A stretch of DNA of 64,000 nucleotides from Mesorhizobium sp. WSM3859 (lineage in GTDB: Bacteria; Pseudomonadota; Alphaproteobacteria; Rhizobiales; Rhizobiaceae): contig NZ_NSGG01000013.1 in assembly GCF_002295065.1 (NCBI RefSeq), forward strand, positions 1-64,000, read 5' to 3'. The stretch's first letter is position 1, and each line of letters starts with the position of its first letter. Shown here in pieces: positions 51,822 through 60,662 of the stretch. The notes under the pieces are model-generated. The model did no database searches. It was not told the DNA's origin and saw only the letters and a program-made list of their open reading frames with translations. Position numbers and translations under genes: made by a program.

Positions 51822-52457
51822 GTGATCATTCGCCCAAGCCCTTCAATTTCCACCCGAAAACAGCCCAAACAGGCGCGCGCGACAGAGCTTGTCGCGGCCA
51901 TTCTCCAGGCGGCTGCTCAGGTTTTGGCGAGCGAAGGCGCCCAGCGTTTCACCACCACGCGCGTCGCCGAAAAGGCCGGCGTCAGCGTCGGCTCGCTCTA
52001 CCAGTATTTCCCGAACAAGGCGGCGCTGCTGTTCCGGCTGCAGAGCGACGAATGGCGCCAGACGACCGAGCTCTTGTGCGGCATCCTCGAAAACGTCGAG
52101 CTATCGCCGCTCGAGCGGATAAGAACGCTGGTCCATGCCTTCATCCGTTCGGAATGCGAGGAGGCAGCGGTGCGCGGCGCGCTGAACGACGCGGCTCCGT
52201 TCTATCGGGATGCGCCGGAGGCGCAGGAGGTGAGGGCGACGGCGAACCGGACCGTCGAGGCCTTCATGCGCGAGACGCTTCCTGACGCGCCGGATTCCGA
52301 CCGCACTCTGGCCGGCGAACTGATGATGAGGACGCTGAGCGCCGTGGGAGCGGATTTCTCGGAAAAGGAGCGGACGGCCGGCGAGATCGAAGCCTATTCC
52401 GACGCGCTCGCCGACATGTTCTGCGCCTATCTCAAAAGTCTCGGCCATCGCGGCTGA
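51822..52457 (+). CDS. TetR-family regulator
   Basis: 211 residues from GTG 51822; an earlier in-frame ATG lies in the divergent gene. HTH: ILQAAAQVLASEGAQRFTTT then RVAEKAGVSVGSLYQYFPNK. The C-terminal ligand domain has no cysteine-rich sensor motif. It is divergent from the methyltransferase gene, the usual arrangement for a repressor of its neighbour. Confidence 0.88.
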   Translation: MIIRPSPSISTRKQPKQARATELVAAILQAAAQVLASEGAQRFTTTRVAEKAGVSVGSLYQYFPNKAALLFRLQSDEWRQTTELLCGILENVELSPLERIRTLVHAFIRSECEEAAVRGALNDAAPFYRDAPEAQEVRATANRTVEAFMRETLPDAPDSDRTLAGELMMRTLSAVGADFSEKERTAGEIEAYSDALADMFCAYLKSLGHRG

Positions 52458-52472
52458 GAGCAGTCCATAAAA

Positions 52473-55400
52473 TCACTCCGCCGCCGGCGCCAGCGGCCTG
52501 ACGCGCGCCATCATCGAGCGCAGCACGGCGGGCTTCACCGGCTTGTTGACGACCGGAATGTCGAGCTGGCTTGCGGCGGCGCGCACCTCGCTGGAGCGAT
52601 CGGCGGTGACCAGCACGCAGGGCAGGTCCTGGCCGTAGGCGGCTCGCAGCCTGGCGATCGCGTCGAGCCCGGTGCCGCCGTCGAGATGATAGTCCGCAAG
52701 CACGACGTCCGGCCTCGCCGCGCCGGAGCGCACGAGTTCTTCCGATCCCGAACCCGTCTCGACATGGCAGCCCCAGCCTTCAAGCAGCAGCCGCATACCG
52801 TCGAGGATGCGCGCGTCATTGTCGATGCAGAGCACATTGAGCCCGGCAAGCGTCGAGGCGGCGCGGGCCGGCGCCCTGCCGATCTCGCGCGGCGGCGCCG
52901 CGACCTCCGCGACCGGCAGGATGACGGAAAAGCGCGTGCCTTTGCCCGGGTTGGAGAAAATGCGGATTTCGAGCCGCAGCACCCGCGCGATGCGGTCGAC
53001 GATGGAGAGCCCCAGGCCAAGGCCCTCTGCTTCGCGCGCGCCTTCGTCGAGGCGCGTGAACTCGTGGAAGACGGTGTTGAGCTTGTCGCCGGCAATGCCG
53101 ATGCCGGTGTCGATCACCTGGATCTCGGCCAGTTCACCCCGGCGCCGCACACCCACAAGGATGCGGCCCTCGCGCGTGTATTTGATCGCGTTCGAGACCA
53201 GGTTCTGGATCAGCCGGCGCAAGAGGTTGCGGTCGGTCATGACGCCGAGCGAGGACGGCATGATCTTGAGTTCCAGCTTCTTTTCGGCGGCCAAAGGGCG
53301 AAAATCATTGCCGATCTGGCCGAGCAGCCCGCCGAGACTGAAGGCGGTGTCTTCCGGTTTCATGGCGCCGGCGTCGAGCCGCGAGATATCGAGCACGGCG
53401 CCGAGGATGGTTTCGACGGATTCCAGCGAGGATTCGATGTTGACCGCCGCCTTGCCGGCCGGCCCCTTGCCGGCCTTCTCGATCAGCGACGAGCAATAGA
53501 GCCGGGCAGCATTGAGCGGTTGCAGGATGTCGTGGCCGGCGGCGGCCAGGAAGCGCGTCTTGCCGAGATTGGCCTCCTCGGCCAGCATCTGCGCCTGCGC
53601 CAGCTCCTCGTTGACCCGGGTGAGTTCGATGGTGCGGGTCTTGACCCGCTGCTCCAGCGATTCATTGGCCCGCTTCAGCGCCAGGTCCTGCTCGACGCGG
53701 CCGGAGATGTCGGCATAGGTGGCGACGATGCCGCCGTCGGGCATCGGGTTGGAGCGCAGCTCCAGGATGCGGCCGCTGGTCTTCAGTTCCATCTGCCATG
53801 GTCCGGCGAAGCTGGTCAGCCGGTTGAGCATCGTCACGCGCTGGTCTGCCGGAATATCGCCGCGTTCGGCAAGATGGCGCAGGATCCGGTCGAGCGACAC
53901 GCCGACCTGGCCCATCTCGTCCGGCAGGTCGAACAGCAGCCGGTATTGCCGGTTCCAGCAGATCAGCCGGAAATCGCGGTCGAAGACGGTGATGCCCTGC
54001 TCCATCTGGTCGAGCGCGATCTGTAAGAGGTCGCGATTGTGCTGCAGCGCTTCGGTGGCGTCGTCGAGCAGCTTGAACGCATCCCTGGAATCGCGGTCGT
54101 TGCGGCGGAAGAGCAGCGACAGGATCAGCCGCGCCGAGGACGAGCCGACCGCGCTTGCCAGCAATTGCTCGGAGAATCGGATGACGTCCATGCTCGCCTG
54201 CTCCTTGCCGTGGAGCGAAACGGCATTGTCCTTCTCGAAGGACTGGAACGAGCGCTCGGTGCGCTCGACGCCCAGATAGCGCGAGATCGTATCCTTGAGG
54301 TCGTTGACGGTGACGGCGGTGCGGAAGCGCCTGAGGCTTGGCATCGGGCCCGCCTCGCGCGGCACGAAGATCGCCGCCTGGATGCGCTCAAGCGGCACGG
54401 ATGCGCGCGACAGTGACCCCAGCACGAAGAACAGGGCGTTGACCGAGAGGCTCCACAGCACGCCGTGGTTCAGCGGCTCGCCGACGGTGCCGAACAGCGC
54501 CTGTGGCCTCAGCGCCTCGAAGCTGAACAGCCCATGGACGACGATGTCGGAACCGGGGCCGGCGAGCGAAGGCAGAAGAAGCGTGTAACCCCAGACAGCG
54601 ATGCCCGCGACCATGCCGAGCGCGGCGCCCCGGCCGTTGGCGCGGCGCCAGATCAGGCCGCCGATCAGTGCCGGCGCGAATTGCGCTATCGCCGCGAACG
54701 ACATCAGCCCGATCGAGGACAGCCGCGCGCTGTTGGTGCTCTCCCGGTAATAGAGGAACGCGATGAACAGCATGATGAAGATCGACGCGCGCCGCACATT
54801 GAGGATCAGCGTCGACCAGTCCTCGTTCTCCGAGGTGCTGGTCTTGATCACGCGGCGCACGAACAGTGGGATGACGAGATCGTTGGAGATCATGATCGAC
54901 AGCGCTACGCTTTCCACGATCACCATGGCGGTCGCCGCCGACAGGCCGCCGATGAAGGCTGCCATGGCGAGCACGTCATGGCCGCCGAGCAGAGGCAGCG
55001 ACAGCACATAAAGGTCGCTGCTGGTCTTGGCGCCGACCAGCGACAGGCCGGCAAAGGCGATCGGCAGCACGAAGAGGTTGATCGCCACGAGATAGAGCGG
55101 GAACAGCCAGGTCGCCGTGCGCAGCTCCGCCTCGCTGCGGTTCTCGACGATGGTGACATAGAATTGCCGCGGCAGCATCAGGATGGCAAAGCCGCTCAAG
55201 GTGGTCAGCACCAGCCAGGTTACCAGCGAGGTGTTGTAGCTCATCGCCTGGCGTACCTGGCTGTTCGCAGCGAGCTTGGCGAACATATCGCCGGGGCCGC
55301 CGAAGATCAGGAACGTCACTATCAGGCCGATGGCTATGAATGCGGCAAGCTTCACCACGGTCTCGACCGCAACCGCCAGAACCAGCCCGTCCTGATGTTC

Positions 55401-55958
55401 CGTGGCGTCGGCGTGGCGGGTGCCGAACAGCACCGCGAACAGCGCCAAAAGCATCGCCACCACCAGCGAGATATCGCTGACAAACGGATCGAAAGAGGGC
55501 GGCGAGCCGGTATAGTGCTCGATCATCAGGCTGACCGAGCCCGAGATCGCCTTGAGCTGCAGCGCGATATAGGGCACGGCGCCGATCGTGGCGATCAGCG
55601 TCGCGATCGCCGCGACGGTGAAGCTCTTGCCGTAGCGGGCGCCGAGAAAGTCGGCGATCGAGGTGATCTTCTCGCTCTTCGCCAGCCGGACCAGCCGGCT
55701 GAGCAGCGGGAAGCCGAACACGAAGACCAGCACCGGACCGGTATAGATGCCGAGGAATTCGAGGCCGCGCTCGGAGGAAAGGCCGACCGAGCCGAAAAAA
55801 GTCCAGGAGGTGCAGTAGATGGCGAGGCTGAGCGCATAGATGAAGGGCCGTGCCCGCCCGAGCCTCGCTGCCACCGAACGCCGGTCGCCGACGCTGGCGA
55901 TGGCGAAAAGCAGCGTCACATACGCGATCGCGATGATAACGACGAACCAGCCCTGCAC
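52473..55958 (-). CDS. Hybrid histidine kinase with sodium:solute-symporter-like sensor domain (CrbS/NahK-like)
   Basis: About 1161 residues from GTG 55958, with AGGGAGGA ten bases upstream (GTG 55967 would leave no spacing). Domains: SSS/SLC5-like N-terminus with about 13 TM segments (1-510; YALSLAIYCTSWTFFGSVGL), PAS (about 655-760, QMEQGITVFDRDFRLICWNR), HisKA with His in AAAGHDILQPLNAARLY (about 807), HATPase (NLVSNAIKYTREG, GLGLGLSIVDRIARVL) and receiver with Asp in DVVLADYHLDGGTG (about 1089). Related proteins such as CrbS/CbrA sense carbon-source uptake and regulate acetyl-CoA synthetase. The cognate regulator is not adjacent; the NarL-type gene at 48865 is a candidate. Confidence 0.9.
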   Translation of the reverse strand: MQGWFVVIIAIAYVTLLFAIASVGDRRSVAARLGRARPFIYALSLAIYCTSWTFFGSVGLSSERGLEFLGIYTGPVLVFVFGFPLLSRLVRLAKSEKITSIADFLGARYGKSFTVAAIATLIATIGAVPYIALQLKAISGSVSLMIEHYTGSPPSFDPFVSDISLVVAMLLALFAVLFGTRHADATEHQDGLVLAVAVETVVKLAAFIAIGLIVTFLIFGGPGDMFAKLAANSQVRQAMSYNTSLVTWLVLTTLSGFAILMLPRQFYVTIVENRSEAELRTATWLFPLYLVAINLFVLPIAFAGLSLVGAKTSSDLYVLSLPLLGGHDVLAMAAFIGGLSAATAMVIVESVALSIMISNDLVIPLFVRRVIKTSTSENEDWSTLILNVRRASIFIMLFIAFLYYRESTNSARLSSIGLMSFAAIAQFAPALIGGLIWRRANGRGAALGMVAGIAVWGYTLLLPSLAGPGSDIVVHGLFSFEALRPQALFGTVGEPLNHGVLWSLSVNALFFVLGSLSRASVPLERIQAAIFVPREAGPMPSLRRFRTAVTVNDLKDTISRYLGVERTERSFQSFEKDNAVSLHGKEQASMDVIRFSEQLLASAVGSSSARLILSLLFRRNDRDSRDAFKLLDDATEALQHNRDLLQIALDQMEQGITVFDRDFRLICWNRQYRLLFDLPDEMGQVGVSLDRILRHLAERGDIPADQRVTMLNRLTSFAGPWQMELKTSGRILELRSNPMPDGGIVATYADISGRVEQDLALKRANESLEQRVKTRTIELTRVNEELAQAQMLAEEANLGKTRFLAAAGHDILQPLNAARLYCSSLIEKAGKGPAGKAAVNIESSLESVETILGAVLDISRLDAGAMKPEDTAFSLGGLLGQIGNDFRPLAAEKKLELKIMPSSLGVMTDRNLLRRLIQNLVSNAIKYTREGRILVGVRRRGELAEIQVIDTGIGIAGDKLNTVFHEFTRLDEGAREAEGLGLGLSIVDRIARVLRLEIRIFSNPGKGTRFSVILPVAEVAAPPREIGRAPARAASTLAGLNVLCIDNDARILDGMRLLLEGWGCHVETGSGSEELVRSGAARPDVVLADYHLDGGTGLDAIARLRAAYGQDLPCVLVTADRSSEVRAAASQLDIPVVNKPVKPAVLRSMMARVRPLAPAAE

Positions 55959-56201
55959 GGTCCGCACTTCCTCCCTGGCCGTCTTTCTCCTCCGGCCGTC
56001 ATGACGCAATCACAGCTTGGCGCCCAAGTCCATCGCGGCTTTCGGGGCATATGTCTTTGATGACGCCGCGTAAACACAAACCGGTGCTCTGGCCTTTTTT
56101 CCGGTTTTGCAACCGGGGGTTTTTGTTATGGTGGGCGCGGGCCAGCGCCGAAGGACAACTGGTGAGGCGGCAGCGCGGCCCGTCACGGCAAGGAGGGTCG
56201 G

Positions 56202-56624
56202 ATGCTGAAAGAATTCCAGGAATTCATTTCCAAGGGCAATGTGATGGACCTGGCCGTCGGCGTCATCATCGGCGCTGCCTTCGGCAAGATCGTCGATTCC
56301 TTGGTCAACGACATCATTATGCCGATCATCGGTGCGATCTTCGGCGGGCTGGACTTCAACAATTACTTCTTCGGGCTGTCCTCGAACGTCCATTCGGCAA
56401 CGCTGGCCGACGCCAAGAAAGAGGGCGCGGTATTCGCCTATGGCAGCTTCATAACCGTCGTGCTGAACTTCCTGATCCTTGCCTTCATCATTTTCCTAAT
56501 GGTCAAGGCGGTGAACAATCTGCGCAAGCGGCTTGAGCGCGAGAAGCCGGCTCCCGCTGCGGCCCCGCCGCCGGCCGACGTGCAGCTCCTGACCGAAATA
56601 CGCGACCTCCTCGCCAAGAAGTAA
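56202..56624 (+). CDS. mscL: Large-conductance mechanosensitive channel MscL
   Basis: 140 residues. TM1 region EFISKGNVMDLAVGVIIGAA with FGKIV, and TM2 ITVVLNFLILAFIIFLMVKA; cytoplasmic helix at the C-terminus (LTEIRDLLAKK). It opens under membrane tension and protects against hypo-osmotic shock. ATG 56202 follows AAGGAGG. Ends in a strong terminator. Confidence 0.95.
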   Translation: MLKEFQEFISKGNVMDLAVGVIIGAAFGKIVDSLVNDIIMPIIGAIFGGLDFNNYFFGLSSNVHSATLADAKKEGAVFAYGSFITVVLNFLILAFIIFLMVKAVNNLRKRLEREKPAPAAAPPPADVQLLTEIRDLLAKK

Positions 56625-56650
56625 CGCAGAGCGGGCGCTCTGGACCAAAA

Positions 56651-56685
56651 CCCCGGCCGCTGGCGGCCGGGGTTTTCTGTTTTTC
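56651..56685 (+). terminator. Intrinsic terminator of mscL
   Basis: CCCCGGCCGC and GCGGCCGGGG pair perfectly across TG, followed by TTTTCTGTTTTTC. It begins 27 bp after the mscL stop. Confidence 0.9.
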
Positions 56686-56725
56686 TATCTGCTATGAGCG
56701 ATGCCGGGATAAGAACGGATTTGTC

Positions 56726-57892
56726 ATGACCCTCATTGAGACCTTGCGCGCCGAAGCCCGCGCCGCACCCGAAAGCGGCATCGTCGCCGTCATCAACCAT
56801 GGCCGCCTGCGCGAAGGCCTGATCCCGCTCTGGGCCGGAGAGGGCGATCTGCCGACGCCTTCCTTCGTCAGCGATGCCGCCGCCCGCGGGCTCGCCAGTG
56901 GCGAGACCTTCTATACCTGGCAGAAGGGCATCCCCGAGCTACGGCAGGCGCTCGCGCGTTACTATGCCAGGCATTTCGGCAAGACCTTCGCCGAGGAGGA
57001 GTTCATCGTCACCGGATCCGGCATGCATGCCATCCAGCTGGCGATCGACGCCATCGCCGGCAGCGGCGACGAGGTGATTTACCTCTCTCCCGCCTGGCCG
57101 AACTTCGCCGCGGCCGCAGGCGTGGCGGGCGCCGTGCCGGTGCCGGTCACGCTCGACCAGTCCGGCAATGGCTGGTCCTGCGACGTCGACAAGATCGCCT
57201 CCGCAATCACGCCGCGCACCAAGCTGCTGTTCATCAACACGCCGTCCAACCCGACCGGCTGGACGGCCGACAAGGAAACGCTCCAGGCGATCCTCGATCT
57301 TGCCCGCGCAAGAGGCCTATGGATCATCGCCGACGAGATCTATTCGTTGTTCCACTACGGCCATGGCCGCGCGCCGTCCTTCCTCGACATCGCCACGGCC
57401 GACGACCGCATCCTGTTCGTCAACAGTTTTTCCAAGAATTGGGCGATGACCGGCTGGCGCGTGGGCTGGATCAAAACCCATCCGGCCTTGCAGCAGGTGT
57501 TCGAAAACCTGATCCAGTACTCGACCTCCGGCGTCGCGCAGTTCATGCAGCGCGGCGCTGTCGCCGCCCTCGACGAGGGTGACGGCTTCATCGCCGAACA
57601 GGTGGAGCGCGCGCATGCCGCGCGCGACCTCGTCTGCGGCATCCTCGGCGAAACCGGCAAGGCGCGGTTCACCGTGCCGCAGGGCGCCTTCTATCTGTTC
57701 TTCAGGGTCGACGGCCTCACCGATTCCCGAAAAGCTGCCTTCGACATCGTCGACAATGCTAATGTCGGCCTGGCGCCCGGCACCGCCTTCGGTCCCGGCG
57801 GCGAAGCCTTCCTAAGACTATGCTTCCACCGCCGCCTCGATCAGCTCGAGGAAGCGGCGCATCGCCTGGCGAAATGGATGAAGACTGTTTGA
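56726..57892 (+). CDS. Class I/II PLP-dependent aminotransferase
   Basis: 388 residues. Fold type I motifs: VTGSGMHAIQLAIDAIAG, NTPSNPTGWTADKETLQ, IIADEIYSLFHYGHGRAP and the PLP lysine in FVNSFSKNWAMTGWRVGW (about 237). The length and order resemble aspartate/aromatic aminotransferases. It is single and converges on hemA; the substrate is not decided by the sequence. Confidence 0.88.
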   Translation: MTLIETLRAEARAAPESGIVAVINHGRLREGLIPLWAGEGDLPTPSFVSDAAARGLASGETFYTWQKGIPELRQALARYYARHFGKTFAEEEFIVTGSGMHAIQLAIDAIAGSGDEVIYLSPAWPNFAAAAGVAGAVPVPVTLDQSGNGWSCDVDKIASAITPRTKLLFINTPSNPTGWTADKETLQAILDLARARGLWIIADEIYSLFHYGHGRAPSFLDIATADDRILFVNSFSKNWAMTGWRVGWIKTHPALQQVFENLIQYSTSGVAQFMQRGAVAALDEGDGFIAEQVERAHAARDLVCGILGETGKARFTVPQGAFYLFFRVDGLTDSRKAAFDIVDNANVGLAPGTAFGPGGEAFLRLCFHRRLDQLEEAAHRLAKWMKTV

Positions 57893-57951
57893 ACTGCACT
57901 GAAGCCGAAACTCGCTGCGGATGGCCGCCGGAGTAGAGTTCAAAACGGGCT

Positions 57952-59229
57952 TCACCCGCCTGACTTCGGCACCAGGAGCGGAATGATGCGGTCGGTCTTG
58001 GCGACGGCTGGCCGGCCGGAGCCGGCATAGGGGATGCCCAGCGCATCCCAGGTCTCGACCAGCGCGTCCTGCAGTTCGGCAATCAGCGCGTCCGAATGGA
58101 ACGGCGTCGGCGTGATGCGCAGCCGCTCGGTGCCGCGCGGCACCGTTGGATAGTTGATCGGCTGGATATAGATGCCGTGCACGCCAAGCAGCCGGTCGCT
58201 CGCCATCTTGCAGAGCTCGGGGTCGCCGACCAGAACCGGCACGATGTGAGTGGCCGATTCCATCACCGGCAGGCCTGCGGCGGCAAGCACCTGCTTGGTG
58301 CGCGTCGCCTGGCGCTGCTGCGCGTCGCGCTCGGCCCGCGAGCGCTTGAGGTGGCGGATCGAGGCGGTGGTGGCGGCGGCGATCGCCGGCGGCAGCGCGG
58401 TGGTGAAGATGAAGCCCGGCGCATAGGAGCGCACCGCGTCGATCACGGCAATGGTGCCGGTGATGTAGCCGCCGAGCGTGCCGAAGGCCTTGGCAAGCGT
58501 GCCCTGGATGACGTCGATGCGGTCGGCCAGGCCCTCGCGTTCGGTGATGCCGCCGCCGCGCGGTCCGTACATGCCCACCGCATGCACCTCGTCGATGTAG
58601 GTCATGGCGTTGTAGCGCTCGGCCAGCTCGACGATTTGCCTGATCGGCGCGATGTCGCCGTCCATCGAATAGACGCTTTCGAACACGATCAGCTTGGCCC
58701 GCTCGCGCCCCGCAGCCTGAAGCAAGCTTTCCAAATGCGCGACGTCGTTGTGGCGGAAGATCTTCTTTTCCGCGCCGGAGCGCCGCACGCCCTCGATCAT
58801 CGAGGCATGGTTGAGCTCGTCGGAGAGCACCAGGCAGTTGGGCAAAAGCCGTGCGATGGTCGAGATCGAGGCCTCGTTGGAGACGAAGCCGGAGGTGAAG
58901 ACGAGCCCTGCCTCCTTGTCATGCAGGTCGGCAAGCTCCTGCTCGAGCTCGACCAGCGGGTTGGAGGTGCCCGAGATGTTGCGGGTGCCGCCGGCGCCCG
59001 AGCCCATCTTGCCGGCCGCGGTCTGGAAGGCGGCTATCACATCCTCGTTCTGGCCCATGCCGAGATAGTCGTTGGAGCACCATACGGTGATTTCCTGGGC
59101 GCGGCCGTTGGAACGCCAGATGGCGCGCGGGAACTTGCCCACCATGCGCTCGAGGTCGGCGAAGACGCGGTAGCGCCGCTCGGCATGGAGCTGGTCGATC
59201 GCATCCTCGAAGAACCGCTGGTAATTCAT
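57952..59229 (-). CDS. hemA: 5-Aminolevulinate synthase
   Basis: 425 residues from ATG 59229 (GGGAAG upstream; the longer frame from 59283 lacks a site). PLP fold-type I enzyme: MTYIDEVHAVGMYGPRGGGI and the lysine in QGTLAKAFGTLGGYITG (about 246). It is the glycine plus succinyl-CoA (C4, Shemin) route to haem used by Alphaproteobacteria, and essential for leghaemoglobin-era symbiosis only in the sense of bacterial haem. Confidence 0.95.
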   Translation of the reverse strand: MNYQRFFEDAIDQLHAERRYRVFADLERMVGKFPRAIWRSNGRAQEITVWCSNDYLGMGQNEDVIAAFQTAAGKMGSGAGGTRNISGTSNPLVELEQELADLHDKEAGLVFTSGFVSNEASISTIARLLPNCLVLSDELNHASMIEGVRRSGAEKKIFRHNDVAHLESLLQAAGRERAKLIVFESVYSMDGDIAPIRQIVELAERYNAMTYIDEVHAVGMYGPRGGGITEREGLADRIDVIQGTLAKAFGTLGGYITGTIAVIDAVRSYAPGFIFTTALPPAIAAATTASIRHLKRSRAERDAQQRQATRTKQVLAAAGLPVMESATHIVPVLVGDPELCKMASDRLLGVHGIYIQPINYPTVPRGTERLRITPTPFHSDALIAELQDALVETWDALGIPYAGSGRPAVAKTDRIIPLLVPKSGG

Positions 59230-59566
59230 GTCGACTTCCCAATTTTGCGGCGGATCATAGTCACTGCCCCATGCCGCGTCCACCGGACCCCACCGGTCAA
59301 AATGCCACGCCTTTGCCCTGTTCCTAACGATGCCGGATCGTGGCCTATTCCCCGGGGTGTGAACGAGCTTTGTTTCAGTAAGATGCCTCGGGCGGGAGGA
59401 ACTGTTACGGGTTTAACATTTAGGGGGAGGATAGTGCATGTCGCCCAAAAGTGCGCAGCGGTTTTGGGAGGAACGACATGCATGAAACAATACAGGCTTG
59501 CGGCGGGGTTTCCAGCATGGGGGCTGTTGAGACAGTTTCCGATAAATCTTGATCACGAGGTAGAAG
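59230..59566. other. Divergent intergenic region hemA / galE
   Basis: 337 bp with no gene I trust. It carries the palindrome at 59435-59482. The rest should hold the promoters of hemA and galE; I see no recognised operator. Confidence 0.5.
59435..59482. repeat. Palindromic intergenic element TGCATGTCG / CGACATGCA
   Basis: TGCATGTCG (59435-59443) pairs with CGACATGCA (59474-59482), with inner stem CCCAAAA/TTTTGGG. The outer stem equals the second stem at 49614-49640. It is a dispersed palindrome of rhizobial type. Confidence 0.78.
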
Positions 59567-60562
59567 ATGACGGTTTTGGTGACGGGTGGTGCCGGTTATA
59601 TCGGCAGCCATATGGTCTGGGAGTTGCTGGACGCCGGCGAGAGCGTCGTGGTGCTCGACCGGCTTTCCACCGGTTTCGAATGGGCGGTCGCCCCGGAAGC
59701 AAAGCTCGTTGTCGGCGACGTCGCCGACCGTGACCTGGTCGGCCGGATCATCCGCGAAAACAAGGTCGACGCCATCATCCACTTCGCCGGCTCGATCGTG
59801 GTGCCGGAATCGGTCGCCGATCCGCTCGGCTATTACGAGAACAACACCTGCAAGACCCGCACGCTGATCGAGACAGCCGTGCGCGAGGGCGTGCCGCATT
59901 TCATCTTCTCCTCCACCGCTGCCGTCTATGGCGGCGCCGGGCTGGAGCCGGTGCGCGAGGATGCGCGGCTCGCGCCGGAATCGCCCTATGGCCTCTCCAA
60001 GCTGATGAGCGAATGGATGCTGCGCGACGCGGCGCTGGCGCATGACATCCGCTATACGGCGCTGCGCTATTTCAACGTCGCCGGCGCCGATCCCAAGGGC
60101 CGCACCGGGCAGTCGACGCCCGGCGCCACGCATCTCATCAAGGTTGCCTGCGAGACCGCGCTCGGCAAGCGCCCCTTCATGCAGGTCTTCGGCACCGACT
60201 ACCCGACGCCGGACGGCACCTGCATGCGCGACTATATCCATGTCAGCGATTTGGCCGCCGCGCACCGTCTGGCGCTGCAGCGGCTGCGCGCCGGGGGCAC
60301 CAGCCTCGTCGCCAATTGCGGTTACAGCCACGGCTATTCGGTGCTCGAAGTGATCGACAGCGTGCGCCGCGCCTTCGGTCATGATTTCGATGTCCGCATG
60401 GGCGATCGCCGGCCCGGCGACGCCGCCGCCGTGGTCGCCAATTCCGAGCTTGCCCGCAAGGAGCTCGGCTGGACGCCGCAACGCGACGATCTCGACCTGA
60501 TCGTCAACGACGCGCTGGCCTGGGAACGCATCCTGACGGGCAAGAATTCCGTGAGAAGCTGA
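59567..60562 (+). CDS. galE: UDP-glucose 4-epimerase
   Basis: 331 residues. NAD-binding GGAGYIGSHMVWELLDAG, catalytic Y-x-x-x-K in SPYGLSKLMSEW with Ser in FSSTAAVYGGAG, and CMRDYIHVSDLAAAHRLAL. It interconverts UDP-glucose and UDP-galactose and would supply galactose for surface polysaccharides; in rhizobia this enzyme is also called ExoB. It is the first gene after hemA on this strand. Confidence 0.92.
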   Translation: MTVLVTGGAGYIGSHMVWELLDAGESVVVLDRLSTGFEWAVAPEAKLVVGDVADRDLVGRIIRENKVDAIIHFAGSIVVPESVADPLGYYENNTCKTRTLIETAVREGVPHFIFSSTAAVYGGAGLEPVREDARLAPESPYGLSKLMSEWMLRDAALAHDIRYTALRYFNVAGADPKGRTGQSTPGATHLIKVACETALGKRPFMQVFGTDYPTPDGTCMRDYIHVSDLAAAHRLALQRLRAGGTSLVANCGYSHGYSVLEVIDSVRRAFGHDFDVRMGDRRPGDAAAVVANSELARKELGWTPQRDDLDLIVNDALAWERILTGKNSVRS

Positions 60563-60662
60563 CCTGTTGGGCCAAGGGCTCGTCCGGCGCTTTTAGAAGC
60601 GATATTGAGCCTCATGCAGCGGCGCGCGGGCGCGCCGCCGCCATGATGCTTGAGGGGACGGC

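Noticed and set aside
54465..56060. Plus-strand frame of 531 codons opposite the hybrid kinase
   Set aside because: His/Arg/Asp/Gln-rich shadow of the kinase transmembrane region; no domain.
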